Shown piece after piece: positions 8,241-17,372 of a stretch of DNA of 38,124 bases. The DNA is from Pseudomonadota bacterium. Lineage in GTDB: Bacteria > Myxococcota_A > Polyangia > GCA-2747355. Numbering within the stretch: the stretch's first letter is position 1; the number at the start of each line of letters is the position of its first letter. A model generated the notes under the pieces. That model was not told where the DNA came from and did no database searches. It saw only the letters and a program-made list of their open reading frames with translations. The stretch lies in assembly GCA_002747355.1 (NCBI GenBank), contig PDPC01000043.1:1-38124 (forward strand), read 5' to 3'. A program made the position numbers and the translations under genes.

Positions 8241-9623
8241 ATGTTTGCCCTGCCGCCACTGATCGCCCTGCTCTTCTTCGTCTATATCAGGCCACAGGAG
8301 CACTACGAGCAGCTGACCGTGGTGCCCTGGCTACACCTGCTGTTCGGGCTGGCCCTGCTGGGCCACTTCATCGACATCAAGCTCGCGATCACTCGCCCCA
8401 AGCCCTCACCGCAGGTGCCGTGGATGGTGGCGTTCTTCGTCTGGGTCATGATCTCGATCGGCATCCGCGCGCCTGGCGACGTGATGGGCACCGCCGTGGC
8501 GGTTTTCCTCTTCCTTTTGATCGGCTATCTGGTCGGAAACGCGTTGACCACCTTCCGCGGGCTCAACGCGGTCGGCGTGACGATCGCCGTGCTGGCGATG
8601 GCGCTAGCGATGGCCACCATCTATCAAGCGCGGCAGCCGAAACAATGCGTCAAGGCCGATCTCTCCGCCGACGCCGAGCACTCGGGTACCCCCGATGGGC
8701 GCCCCTGTCAGCGGATCCGCGACTGCTCGCAGCTCGAGCCGGGAGCTCGCTACTACTGCGAGTCGATCGGCGTGATGGGGACGATGACGGTCTATGGGCG
8801 GGCGCGCTATCGCGGTATCCTCAAAGACCCCAACGACCTCTCGATGACGTTGAGCATCGCGCTGCCCCTGCTCTTCGTGCTGATGCGTCAGAACCCGACG
8901 CGCACGCGGATCTTGCTCTGTATCGCGGCGTCTGTGATCACGTTCATCTCGATCGTGCCCACCCAGTCGCGAGGAGGTCAGCTCGTCTATGTGGGGGTGC
9001 TGGCGATGCACTTCCTATGGCGCTTCGGCATGAAGACCTCGATGATCGCCGGGGCGCCCGCCGTGCCCTTGATGTTGGTGATGATCCTGGTGCGGGGGAA
9101 GCGCGCCGACGCCGACGCGTCGGCCGACGAGCGCATCCGTTGCCAGTGGAACGCCCTGCGGATGTTCGGCATGTTCCCGGTCACCGGCGTGGGCTACAAC
9201 CACATCACCGATCACTGGAAGCAGACCGCCCACAACGCCTATCTGCTAGCGGTGGCCGAGCTTGGGCTCCCCGGGGCCTTTATCTGGTTTGGGGTGTCCT
9301 ACATCACGGCCAAGATGCTGCTGCAGATCCGCGCACACACCAAGGGGCGCCCGGAAGCCAAGGTCGCCCAGCTCTGGTCGGAGGCGCTGCTCGCCTCCCA
9401 CGCCGGGTTGCATTTCGGGATCATGTTCCTCTCGTTTTGCTACCACTTCATCTACTGGATCTACATCGGCCTGGCCGGCGCGATCTACAAGGCCACCAAG
9501 GCTCATGACCCAGACTTCGAGGTGACGTTCACCAAACAAGACTGGGCGCTTCACAGCGCGATCACCGCCGGTTGGCTGGGGCTGTGGAAGGTCTTTATCG
9601 AGTGGAAGTACCGAAAGCTCTAG
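8241..9623 (+). CDS. O-antigen polymerase / ligase-like membrane protein (Wzy_C family)
   Basis: A 460-residue polytopic inner-membrane protein with about ten hydrophobic segments and a central periplasmic-type loop carrying four cysteines (residues ~135-175). The TQSRGG stretch next to a hydrophobic segment and the later GVGYNHI...HNAYLLAVAELG region are the conserved landmarks of Wzy/WaaL enzymes, including the exosortase-associated O-glycosylation ligase group. Predicted role: joining lipid-linked oligosaccharide units, or ligating glycan, on the periplasmic face. The ATG at 8241 is chosen because the first membrane segment follows at once; no clear ribosome site precedes it. The next gene overlaps its 3' end, indicating coupling. 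Polymerase versus ligase cannot be settled from sequence. Confidence 0.8.
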   Translation: MFALPPLIALLFFVYIRPQEHYEQLTVVPWLHLLFGLALLGHFIDIKLAITRPKPSPQVPWMVAFFVWVMISIGIRAPGDVMGTAVAVFLFLLIGYLVGNALTTFRGLNAVGVTIAVLAMALAMATIYQARQPKQCVKADLSADAEHSGTPDGRPCQRIRDCSQLEPGARYYCESIGVMGTMTVYGRARYRGILKDPNDLSMTLSIALPLLFVLMRQNPTRTRILLCIAASVITFISIVPTQSRGGQLVYVGVLAMHFLWRFGMKTSMIAGAPAVPLMLVMILVRGKRADADASADERIRCQWNALRMFGMFPVTGVGYNHITDHWKQTAHNAYLLAVAELGLPGAFIWFGVSYITAKMLLQIRAHTKGRPEAKVAQLWSEALLASHAGLHFGIMFLSFCYHFIYWIYIGLAGAIYKATKAHDPDFEVTFTKQDWALHSAITAGWLGLWKVFIEWKYRKL

Positions 9624-11575
9624 GTGTCGCCAGCGGCCTCTTCTGGCTGCTCCTGGCGAGCCCCGCGGCGGCCGAGCTGAAGACGATCTGGGCTGTCGGC
9701 GAGAGCACCAAGGTCAAGGCGAACCTTGAGGGCGGGGCTGCGCCTCATCCGCTGGCGGCGAGCAACGAGACCTTCGACGGCAAGCGAGTGCGCCTCTTTG
9801 GGCTGCGCAACGAGGTGCTCGCTTTCCAGCTAATCTTACGCGGCGGCGCCGCCGAGACCACGGGCGTGACCGTCGAGCTCCGCAACATCGGCTCCATCGC
9901 CAACGCAAAGACGGTGAGCGACGACGGTGACCGCTACTACCTCGGGCGGCGTATCGAGCTCTTCGTGCAGCATTACTTCCGCCTCGACAAGCCCTCGGCG
10001 ACGAGCGTATGGAAACCCGGCTCGGCGGCGCAGCCGGCGCCCGAGCACAGCCAGGGCCTGATCCCCGACGCGCTCGTGCCCCATCGCAGGCCCTTCGCCG
10101 TAGCGGCTCGACGGCGCCAGGGGATCTGGATTGATGTCTATGTGCCCAAAGGCACGCCCGCCGGGGTGCATCGCGGCGAGCTCGTTGTGAAGATCGCGGG
10201 GGAGGTCTGCGGCCTGCCTGGTTGCAAGCTGCCGGTAGAGCTCGAGGTGCTCTCAGAGACCATGCCCGACGCGTCGCGGACCAAGACGATGGTCTTCTTC
10301 TCCGGCTGGGAGGACGACCGTGACAGTATGCCCTCACGCTACCTAGACGACTGGAAGACCGCCCCCAAGGCGAAGGTCGACGCCCTCCGCGCGCGGCACT
10401 TCAAGCTCGGTCGGCGGCATCGCCTGACCTTCTTCATCGGCAATCAACGCCAGCCCGACGAGACCCTGCGCCGTCGACTCACCGGCGTCGCGTTCACCCG
10501 GGCGGCGGGCTACGAGGGCCCCGGGGAAGGGCTCGGCCAGGACATGTATTCCGTCTCGACCTTCGGCATCCATGATCTATCTCGCGACGAGGCCGAGCGC
10601 TGGCTCGCGTTCTTCGCCAGGCATGGGGCGAAGGCCGAGGTCTTCTATTACGGTAAGGACGAGCCCCAGAGCGCGAAGGACTTCGCCGAGGTGCGCCGCC
10701 GCGCTGCCGCGGCCAAGCCGATGGCGACCTTCGTGACGACGAGCCCTCGCGACGATCTCGCCGAGGTCGACATCTTCTGCGCCGGGACCAACCAGTTCTC
10801 GGTGAAGGCGGCGCGTCACGCCGAGCGCAAGGGCAAGCGTGTCTGGGTCTATAACGGCAACCGCCCCTTCTCCGGCACCTTCGTCACCGACGACGTGCTC
10901 GCCGCGCTGCGGGTCAACCCTTGGATCCAGCATCGCTATGGAATCCCACGGTGGTTTTTTTGGGAGGCGACCTACTACAAGGACTTCCAGGGCAAGCGCG
11001 GGCAGGTCGACATCTGGAACCAGCCGCTCAACTTCAGCAACAAGCACGGCGACGAGCACCACGGCGACGGGCTCCTGGTCTACCCGGGGCGTGATCGACG
11101 CTTTCCGCGTTCCGATCGCGGCTTCGACTTCCCGCTGCCGAGCTTGCGGCTCAAGGCCTGGCGCCGCGGCATCCAGGACGTGGAGTACCTGGTGCTGCTC
11201 GAGGCCAAGGGCAGGGGCGCCTTCGCCAGGACGGTCGCCGAGACGATGGTCCCGCGGGCGCTGAGCGACGAGCTGAGCGAAGACGACCCGGTGAGCTGGC
11301 CCGAAGATGGCGAGCGCTGGATCCGGGCGCGCAAGCTGCTCTTTTCGGCGCTCGCCGGAGGGAACGCGCCGAGGCTCGAAGCGACGCGGATCGCGCGGCC
11401 GCCCGAGCCCTGGCATCGGCGCGCGCTGCGCTGGCTGCGTGTTCTGCTCGATCCCGTACTTCGCAGCCGCCGCCGTCGCATCGTCAGCGCGACGGCGGTG
11501 GGCGGGTTTCTTTTGGTGACCGGGCTGATGGCCTGGCGCCGTCGGCGCACCTCGAGCGGAGAGAAAAAGCGATGA
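9602..11575 (+). CDS. DUF4091 (glycoside hydrolase 123-like) protein with N-terminal signal and C-terminal membrane anchor
   Basis: A 657-residue protein. From the GTG at 9602 it starts with a signal peptide (GLFWLLLASPAAA) and has GGAAGG at 9586-9591, so I prefer this start to the TTG at 9572. Residues ~25-200 are beta-rich. Residues ~210-560 include a TIM-barrel-like portion ending in the DUF4091 signature GDGLLVYPG...LPSLRLKAWRRGIQDVEYL. Acidic residues in YYGKDEP and the WFFWEATYYK segment are candidate active-site positions. A C-terminal helix (ATAVGGFLLVTGLMAW) flanked by arginines should anchor it in the inner membrane with the enzyme outside. Likely it trims or processes nascent polysaccharide; the substrate is unknown. 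Its start overlaps the polymerase gene by 22 nt and its end overlaps the next gene by ATGA. Confidence 0.78.
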   Translation: MEVPKALGVASGLFWLLLASPAAAELKTIWAVGESTKVKANLEGGAAPHPLAASNETFDGKRVRLFGLRNEVLAFQLILRGGAAETTGVTVELRNIGSIANAKTVSDDGDRYYLGRRIELFVQHYFRLDKPSATSVWKPGSAAQPAPEHSQGLIPDALVPHRRPFAVAARRRQGIWIDVYVPKGTPAGVHRGELVVKIAGEVCGLPGCKLPVELEVLSETMPDASRTKTMVFFSGWEDDRDSMPSRYLDDWKTAPKAKVDALRARHFKLGRRHRLTFFIGNQRQPDETLRRRLTGVAFTRAAGYEGPGEGLGQDMYSVSTFGIHDLSRDEAERWLAFFARHGAKAEVFYYGKDEPQSAKDFAEVRRRAAAAKPMATFVTTSPRDDLAEVDIFCAGTNQFSVKAARHAERKGKRVWVYNGNRPFSGTFVTDDVLAALRVNPWIQHRYGIPRWFFWEATYYKDFQGKRGQVDIWNQPLNFSNKHGDEHHGDGLLVYPGRDRRFPRSDRGFDFPLPSLRLKAWRRGIQDVEYLVLLEAKGRGAFARTVAETMVPRALSDELSEDDPVSWPEDGERWIRARKLLFSALAGGNAPRLEATRIARPPEPWHRRALRWLRVLLDPVLRSRRRRIVSATAVGGFLLVTGLMAWRRRRTSSGEKKR

Positions 11576-12687
11576 AGCGGCTACGGATCGTCCACGCCCT
11601 GGCCTCCTACGAGCTCGGAGGCGGCGAGATGCTGGCTCTGCGGCTGGCGAGCTACCAGCGCCGCGAGGGTCATGAGGTTCACGTGGTGGCGCTCTCCGAC
11701 GCCGGTCCGCTGCGCGAGCGCTTCGAAGAGGCTGATGTCCGAACAGAGCTCGTGGTCAAGCGCGCCGGCTTCGACGCGACCCTCTTCCCACGGCTCTGGG
11801 CTCTCTTCGCTCGTCGACGGGGGCTGCTGCCTCGCCAAAGCCCCGCGCTGGTGGTGCATACGCATAACCCCCAGTCCCTGGTCTACGCCGCCCCGGCGGC
11901 CAAGGCCGCGCTGGCGCAGGTCGTCCACACCAAGCACGGCGAGGCCGTCGAGGGGCGCCGAGCGTTTCGGCTCCGCCAGGGCGCTGCGCGCTTCGTCGAC
12001 GCCTTCGTCTCGGTCTCTCGTCAGACCGACGCCTTCGCGCGCGAGCATCGCGAGGCGCCGCGTGGCCGCTTGCACGTGATCGAAAACGGCGTGGAGTTGG
12101 CGGCCTACGGCGACGACCCCCAACGTCGGGCAGGGGCCCGGGCGGAGCTCGGCGTCGATGACGAGACCTTCGTGGTCGGCACCGTGGGGCGACTGCAGCC
12201 GGTGAAAAACCAAGCCCTCCTGTTGCGCGCGGCGGCGCCGCTGCTCTCGGCTGCACAGAAGGCGAAGCTGGTCCTCGTCGGCGATGGGCCCGAGCTCGCT
12301 GCTCTGCAGAGCTTGGCCAGCGAGCTCGGGGTCGCCGCCAGCGTCGTCTTCCTGGGCTACCAGCAGGACGTGGCGCGCTGGCTCGCGGCCTTCGATTGCT
12401 TCGCCATGTCGTCACATACAGAGGGGCTGCCCTTGGTGCTGATCGAGGCGATGGCCAGCGGCCTGCCCACGGTCTGCACAGCGGTCGGGGGCATCCCGGC
12501 GGCCGTGGGCTCTGCCGGGCGCCTCGTCGAGGCTGGCGACGAGGCTGCGCTGGCGGCGGCCCTCGCGGGGTTCGCCGCAGATCGGGCGGCGGCCCGAGCC
12601 TTGGGCGTCGCTGGTCGGGCTCGCGTCGAAGAGCTCTATGCCTTCTCGGTGATGGCCGAGCGCTATGAGCAGCTCTATAGCGCGTGA
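11572..12687 (+). CDS. Glycosyltransferase family 4 (GT-B fold)
   Basis: A 371-residue enzyme. The N-terminus LRIVHALASYELGGGEML carries the acceptor-side glycine loop. The C-terminal half has VGTVGRLQPVKNQ, VLVGDGPEL and EGLPLVLIEAMASGLPTVCTAVGG, the E-x7-E donor motif of GT4. Role: addition of a sugar to the EPS repeat unit on the cytoplasmic face. Its ATG overlaps the stop of the DUF4091 gene (ATGA), so the two are translationally coupled, an unusual pairing of a sugar transferase with an extracytoplasmic glycosidase-like protein. Confidence 0.92.
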   Translation: MKRLRIVHALASYELGGGEMLALRLASYQRREGHEVHVVALSDAGPLRERFEEADVRTELVVKRAGFDATLFPRLWALFARRRGLLPRQSPALVVHTHNPQSLVYAAPAAKAALAQVVHTKHGEAVEGRRAFRLRQGAARFVDAFVSVSRQTDAFAREHREAPRGRLHVIENGVELAAYGDDPQRRAGARAELGVDDETFVVGTVGRLQPVKNQALLLRAAAPLLSAAQKAKLVLVGDGPELAALQSLASELGVAASVVFLGYQQDVARWLAAFDCFAMSSHTEGLPLVLIEAMASGLPTVCTAVGGIPAAVGSAGRLVEAGDEAALAAALAGFAADRAAARALGVAGRARVEELYAFSVMAERYEQLYSA

Positions 12688-12703
12688 GCGGTATCCGCGA
12701 GAC

Positions 12704-12732
12704 TGGCTAGCGGGCCCCGTGCCGACTATGCT
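12704..12732 (+). promoter_or_regulatory. Weak candidate promoter before the co-polymerase gene
   Basis: TGGCTA (12704-12709), a 17-bp spacer and TATGCT (12727-12732), followed by the GGGGAAGGG ribosome site at 12741-12749. This could give internal initiation within the EPS operon. Confidence 0.3.
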
Positions 12733-12761
12733 ACCCCCTCGGGGAAGGGCGACATATCGTG

Positions 12762-14318
12762 ATGCAAAACCTGCAGCAACGAGAAGTGCGCACCGCGCGC
12801 GAGCAGCTCGATCGGGTCTTCGCCTTCGCTGGGCGCGCCTGGCGCCATTGGTGGAAGGCTGCGCTGATCGTCGCGATCGGCGGCGCCGCGTCCGTGGGCG
12901 TAGCGTTGAAGGCCAAGCGGAAGTACCGGTCCGAGACGGTGCTGCTCTACCGCGAGCCCATCGACCAGACCTACGTCGCTGGCTCCGACGCACGCCGCAT
13001 CAGCTCTCACGACCTCGGTCGACGGCTGCGTGAGCTGCTGATGGGGCGGCCTCGGCTCAAAGAGGTGATCGATAAGTTCAAGATCCTGCAGCAGGTCGTC
13101 AACCAGCGCAGCTACATCGAGGCCGAGGACAAGCTGCGGATGCTGATCGACTTCCGCTTCGGCGGGGGCGATACCTTCCATCTCGCCTACACGGGGTTCG
13201 AGCCCAAGCGGGTCAAGGACGTCACCGAGTACCTGGCGAAGATCATGATCGAAGAGGAGCTGCGCATGCGCTCCGAGCAGGCGGCCGGCACGGTGCGCTT
13301 CCTCGATGGCGAACGTAAGCGGGCCGAGGGCGAGCTGAAGGGCAAGGAGCAGGCCCTCGCCGAGTTCTTGGCGAAGAACCCCGAGTTCGCCGCCGACGAG
13401 AGCCCCACCGCGTCGGGCGCGGCGCTGCGCGCCCAGCAGCGCAAGAGGAGCGCCGGCGCGAGCCTGATACGCAGCGGCAGTTCTCCGCTCACGATCATGC
13501 GCAGGCAGCTGCGGCGTATCAAAGAGAAGCTCGCTCAGGCCGAGGGGCGCAAGCCAACCGTGGTGCGTGACCCGAAGCTGCAGGCGCTCAAGCAGCAGGC
13601 CGAGTCCGAGCTGGCCAACGCCCAGAGCCGGCTGCGTGGGCTGAAGGCCCGCTACACAGACGCCCACCCGGACGTCGCGGCGGCGCGCTCGCGGGTCAAG
13701 CTCGCGCAGTCGCGGCTGGCTCGCGTCAAGGTGCGGGCCAAGGCGGCGACAAAGATCGTCAAGCTCGGCGGCGACGCCATCGCGGCGCTGCGCAACCGGC
13801 TCAACGAGATCAACTCACAGATCGCCAGCTATCGCCGGCGCTCAGCGAGCAAGAAGCCAGACCCGAAGAAGCCCGAGAGTAAGCCTGACAAGGCAACTGG
13901 GGGCGCCGCGAATAGGATCGTCGCGATGGAGACGCAGTGGACGCGACTCAACCGGGAGGTCCGAGAGGCCCGCGAGAGGTACCTGCGGATCGAGAACCGC
14001 CTCTTCCGCGCCTCCTTGGGCTTGACAGTGAAGAAGCAGAGCCACCTCAGAGTGATCGACCCGGCCTACGTGCCCAAGCGCCCCGCGGGTGGCGGTCGGT
14101 CCAAGATGGTGATCCTCGGTGGCGCCGTGTCGATGTTCTTCGCCATGGGGTTGGTGCTCGGGTTGGCGCTGATCGACGAGCGCATCTACAACCGCAAAGA
14201 CGCCGAGCGCTTGCGGCTCGCGGAGGTGCTCGTGGTGGTTCCGCGCCGCAAGCCGACGTTGGTCCAACGGATCGTCAGGATCTTCAAGCGCAAGCGCGGT
14301 CGACATCGGCGCACGTGA
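12762..14318 (+). CDS. Wzz/GumC-type polysaccharide co-polymerase (chain-length regulator)
   Basis: A 518-residue inner-membrane protein. One membrane segment is near residues 33-50 (AALIVAIGGAASVGVAL) and a second near 445-468 (MVILGGAVSMFFAMGLVLG). Between them is a long periplasmic part dominated by coiled-coil-forming Lys/Glu/Arg/Ala-rich stretches; this is the Wzz/GumC layout. The Pro-rich stretch before the second helix (VPKRPAGG) is also typical. The basic cytoplasmic tail ends without a fused kinase; the ATPase is encoded separately downstream. It should set polysaccharide chain length and link synthesis to Wza export. The GTG at 12759 is an alternative start directly adjacent to the ATG; GGGGAAGGG serves both. 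Confidence 0.88.
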   Translation: MQNLQQREVRTAREQLDRVFAFAGRAWRHWWKAALIVAIGGAASVGVALKAKRKYRSETVLLYREPIDQTYVAGSDARRISSHDLGRRLRELLMGRPRLKEVIDKFKILQQVVNQRSYIEAEDKLRMLIDFRFGGGDTFHLAYTGFEPKRVKDVTEYLAKIMIEEELRMRSEQAAGTVRFLDGERKRAEGELKGKEQALAEFLAKNPEFAADESPTASGAALRAQQRKRSAGASLIRSGSSPLTIMRRQLRRIKEKLAQAEGRKPTVVRDPKLQALKQQAESELANAQSRLRGLKARYTDAHPDVAAARSRVKLAQSRLARVKVRAKAATKIVKLGGDAIAALRNRLNEINSQIASYRRRSASKKPDPKKPESKPDKATGGAANRIVAMETQWTRLNREVREARERYLRIENRLFRASLGLTVKKQSHLRVIDPAYVPKRPAGGGRSKMVILGGAVSMFFAMGLVLGLALIDERIYNRKDAERLRLAEVLVVVPRRKPTLVQRIVRIFKRKRGRHRRT

Positions 14319-14332
14319 AAGCAGGCTGAACC

Positions 14333-15469
14333 GTGAGCGACAAAACGAAGCGAAGCACGGCGGGCTTCGGCCAGCAGAAACGCTCGAGCATGGCGCCACA
14401 GCGCGGTGGCGCGGCAGTCGGTCCTGCGCGGCCGCCGCAGCAGACGCCGCCGACGATACACGATCCGCAGCGCACGATGGCCTACTCGGTCAGCGAGCTC
14501 GAGGGAGACGTCTCGTCCAACGTCGTGGCGGGCAACATCGAGCAGCAGACCATCGCTCCCGGGACGCTGAAGGCCTCGGAGATCTTCGGGCCTCAGGGCG
14601 GCGCCGCCAGTCGGCCTGCCCCGCCGCCGGTGGCAGGCAGCGCTGGCCTACAGACGCTCCACACCATGGTCAACGATCCCATGCAGCTGATGGCGCTGGC
14701 GCAGGCGCCGCAGGTCGCGGCGGCGCCAAGGCAGGGCGTGACGATGGCCATGCCGCAACAGCAAGCGCAACACCAGCGCCACCCGGCGGTGCAGCGCCTG
14801 CCCCACGAGGAGGTCTCCCATGACGTCCGAAAGGTCACGGCGCAGCTCGACGATCCGCATCTGGTGGTGCAACACGATCCCGACGGTGAGCCCGCCGCGG
14901 CATACCGAGTGCTCGGCCATCGGCTGACCAAGCCCAGCGGCGCGCGCACGGTGCTGTTCACCAGCGCCGAGGATGGCGACGGCAAGAGCGTGTGCGCGGC
15001 CAACGTCGCGCTGGCGATGTCCGAGTATGGGCGGGCCAACGTGCTCTTGGTGGAGGCCAACCTCCGCGCCCCCTCGCTGGCGACGCTGCTCGGCTTCAAG
15101 CCACCGAAGTGCTTCGCCCAGCAGCTGCGCGAGCATAAGAAGCAGCCGATGGGGACCTGGACCATCGCCAAGCTCACGTCCTGGCTCCATGTGATGGCGC
15201 TCGACGTCGAGACCTTCGACAGGCCGGAGATCATCGACGCCCTCGGCATCGAGCTGGCTGTAGAACACTTCAAGCGCCTCCCTTACGACTTCATCCTGCT
15301 CGACACGCCCGCGGTGCTCGGCCAGGCCGACGTGCCGCTGATGAGCGACTGCGCCGACGGGATCGTCATCACGGCGTTCGCTCGCGAGAGCAACGGCGCC
15401 GCGATCCGCAAGGCGACGCAGATGCTCGCGCCGGCGAACATCCTCGGGATCGTGCTGCTCGAGGGCTGA
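14333..15469 (+). CDS. CpsD/CapB-type P-loop ATPase (BY-kinase-like, no tyrosine tail)
   Basis: A 378-residue protein (GTG start) immediately after the co-polymerase gene. Residues 1-175 are a low-complexity Gln/Pro/Ala-rich extension. Residues ~176-378 are the MinD/CpsD-like ATPase: Walker A SAEDGDGKS (Lys218), Walker A' VLLVEANLR (237-245) and Walker B FILLDTP. In bacterial tyrosine kinases Walker A' is normally an Asp (DADLR), here Glu, and a C-terminal tyrosine cluster is expected but missing: the protein ends at ILGIVLLEG. It probably acts as the cytoplasmic ATPase partner of the Wzz protein; autokinase activity is uncertain. The long N-terminal extension is unusual. Confidence 0.82.
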   Translation: MSDKTKRSTAGFGQQKRSSMAPQRGGAAVGPARPPQQTPPTIHDPQRTMAYSVSELEGDVSSNVVAGNIEQQTIAPGTLKASEIFGPQGGAASRPAPPPVAGSAGLQTLHTMVNDPMQLMALAQAPQVAAAPRQGVTMAMPQQQAQHQRHPAVQRLPHEEVSHDVRKVTAQLDDPHLVVQHDPDGEPAAAYRVLGHRLTKPSGARTVLFTSAEDGDGKSVCAANVALAMSEYGRANVLLVEANLRAPSLATLLGFKPPKCFAQQLREHKKQPMGTWTIAKLTSWLHVMALDVETFDRPEIIDALGIELAVEHFKRLPYDFILLDTPAVLGQADVPLMSDCADGIVITAFARESNGAAIRKATQMLAPANILGIVLLEG

Positions 15470-15472
15470 GCG

Positions 15473-16117
15473 ATGGCTCTGCTCCGGCTCAACACCCAAG
15501 ACGCGGTCGTCGACGAGGAGGCTCGCCTCGAGGCCCTGGGGATCGAGCTCCTCGATGAGCCGCGCCACCCGGCGGTCTGGGCCGAGTGTTTGAATGTGGC
15601 CAAGCGGCTGCGGCTCAGCGGCCGACAGGTGGTAGGTCTCTGGCCCGCCGACGACGCCATCGGTGTGCCCTCGTTGGCGGTGCAGGTCGGGCTGGCCCTC
15701 GCCGATCTGGCCTCGACCACCGTGGCCTTCCTTGACGCCAACGCGCGCTGGCCAGCGGCGCGGGCGCTGATCGGCAAACGCGAAGCGGAGGCGTCGACGC
15801 AGGACGAAGACGCAGCCTACACCACGCTCTGGCTGCGGGGCATGGTCGCCCTGCTCATCCCGCGGAGCGTCGGCGCGGCTGGTGAGTCCTTGACTCGGCT
15901 GCGCGGTACGCTCGAGGATGCACGCCCCCTCTTCGGGGCGATCTTCGTCGACATGACCGGCTTCGACGTCCTCGGCGATCATCTCAACGTGATGGAGCTG
16001 CTCGAGGGGGTGGCGATCGTCGCCGCCGCTGGCCGCACCACCGATGAAGAGGTGCTCGAGCTGGCGCGGCAGGTGCCGCCGGGCCGTCTCATCGGCGCGG
16101 TGTTGGTGGGGAGCTGA
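15473..16117 (+). CDS. Degenerate CpsD-like paralogue lacking a P-loop
   Basis: A 214-residue protein, 3 nt after the preceding ATPase and with GAGGG before its ATG. It keeps the fold landmarks of a CpsD/MinD ATPase. GRQVVGLWPADDAIGVPSLA aligns where Walker A should be, with LASTTVAFLDANARWP for Walker A' and FGAIFVDMTGF for Walker B, but the GxxxxGK(S/T) lysine motif is absent. Walker A' has Asp (DANAR), whereas the intact partner has Glu there. Inference: a non-hydrolysing partner that pairs with the upstream ATPase, or a duplicate that lost ATP binding. It converges on the GT2 gene with only 8 bp between the stop codons. Confidence 0.65.
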   Translation: MALLRLNTQDAVVDEEARLEALGIELLDEPRHPAVWAECLNVAKRLRLSGRQVVGLWPADDAIGVPSLAVQVGLALADLASTTVAFLDANARWPAARALIGKREAEASTQDEDAAYTTLWLRGMVALLIPRSVGAAGESLTRLRGTLEDARPLFGAIFVDMTGFDVLGDHLNVMELLEGVAIVAAAGRTTDEEVLELARQVPPGRLIGAVLVGS

Positions 16118-16125
16118 CGGCGCCT

Positions 16126-17274
16126 CTATCTGCCCGAGGTCCAGGAGAGCTCGCCCTTGACGAAGCGGCGCAAGCCCTCCACCGCGGCGGCGTTGAGGGT
16201 GACGAAGGTCTGGGAGAGCTTGGTCAGCTTGCCGGCCTTTTCGTCACCGAGGAGCAGGGCCTTCGCCGCGAGGCCGTAGCCGACGAGCTGGCCAGCGAGG
16301 GTCGTGGCGTAAACCGGCCAGCCGGGGGCAGCCGTGAGCACGAGGTAGGCGTTGGAGCTGAAGAGCGTGACCAGCGCGAAGGGGCAGGCCAGCCGCAGCA
16401 GCTTGTGAGAGACCAGCTGCAGAAAGAGGCGGTTCTTTCGTGGGTCGAGCAGCTCGGGCAGCTGCTGCAGCAGCTGGTAGTTGCCCGCGAGGGTGCGGGC
16501 CTTGCGTGAGAACTCACCCTTCACGGAGGCCTCGTCGTCGTAGACCTTGGCTTCCGAGTCGATCGTCACTCGATAGCCCTGAAGCACGATCTGCATCGGC
16601 GTGAAGACGTCATCGAGCAGGCAGTCCGCTGGCAGATCACGGTAGAGGTGGCGCCGCAGCGCATAGAGCGCGCCGGTGGCGCCGACCACCGAGTCGATCG
16701 CGCTCTCGGCGTTGCGGATGAGCCTCTCATAGGCCCAATAGGCCCCAGGGCCCTTGCCTGTGTCGAGCTGCAGCTCGCCGGAGACGGCGCCGATGTTCGG
16801 ATCGGCGAACCACGAGACCAGCCGCCGCAGCGCCTGGGGATCGATGCGCTGCCGGGCGTCGCAGAAGAGGAGCAGCTCGCCGGAGGCGCGCGCCACGCCG
16901 CGGTTCAGCGCGACGGCCTTGCCCTGCGGCGTCTCGTTTCGCTCGAGCGAGACGCCCCGATCGGCGTAGCTCTCGACGATGGCGTCGGTCTCGTCGGTGG
17001 AGCCGTCGGAGACGACCACGATCTCGAGCTTCTCTTTCGGGTAGTCGAGCGAGAGCAGGTTGTCGAGCTTGGCGGCGATGCGGCCTTGCTCGTTATGGGC
17101 GGCGAGCACCACCGAGACCGTGGGCTCGACCGGGGGCTCGACCGGCCGCAGAGCGCCTTGGCGAGCGATCTTTTTGAGCTTGGAGAGCCCGAGGAGCAGC
17201 GCCGGATAGCCGCCGTAGGTGTAGGCGATCAAGCCAAGCGATCCCCAATAGGTCAACGTCGGAATCGTCCACAC
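16126..17274 (-). CDS. Membrane glycosyltransferase family 2 (GT-A fold)
   Basis: A 382-residue protein. An N-terminal membrane segment (YWGSLGLIAYTYGGYPALLLG) precedes the GT2 catalytic domain: TVSVVLAAHNEQ, VVSDGSTDETD, GKAVALNRG, LLLFCDARQ (metal-binding Asp), then SGELQL and CLLDDVFTP (acidic catalytic region). Hydrophobic segments follow near the C-terminus. This is the layout of EPS-synthesising GT2 enzymes anchored in the inner membrane. The frame runs up to 17550, but the GTG at 17272-17274 has AGGAGA a few bases upstream and begins exactly before the membrane helix; upstream residues are low-complexity Arg-rich, so this start is chosen. Divergent from the hydrolase pair. Confidence 0.9.
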   Translation of the reverse strand: MWTIPTLTYWGSLGLIAYTYGGYPALLLGLSKLKKIARQGALRPVEPPVEPTVSVVLAAHNEQGRIAAKLDNLLSLDYPKEKLEIVVVSDGSTDETDAIVESYADRGVSLERNETPQGKAVALNRGVARASGELLLFCDARQRIDPQALRRLVSWFADPNIGAVSGELQLDTGKGPGAYWAYERLIRNAESAIDSVVGATGALYALRRHLYRDLPADCLLDDVFTPMQIVLQGYRVTIDSEAKVYDDEASVKGEFSRKARTLAGNYQLLQQLPELLDPRKNRLFLQLVSHKLLRLACPFALVTLFSSNAYLVLTAAPGWPVYATTLAGQLVGYGLAAKALLLGDEKAGKLTKLSQTFVTLNAAAVEGLRRFVKGELSWTSGR

Positions 17275-17320
17275 GATTCGTCTCCTGTCGCAAGCGCGGC
17301 CGTTCGAAGCGGATGCGTGA

Positions 17321-17349
17321 TTGTACACGTCCGGAGCGCTGCGTATAGT
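17321..17349 (+). promoter_or_regulatory. Promoter for the hydrolase pair
   Basis: TTGTAC (17321-17326), a 17-bp spacer and TATAGT (17344-17349), a good sigma-70-like match in the divergent gap before the gene at 17406. Confidence 0.55.
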
Positions 17350-17372
17350 GCGGGGTCGGTTCGACATGGCGA

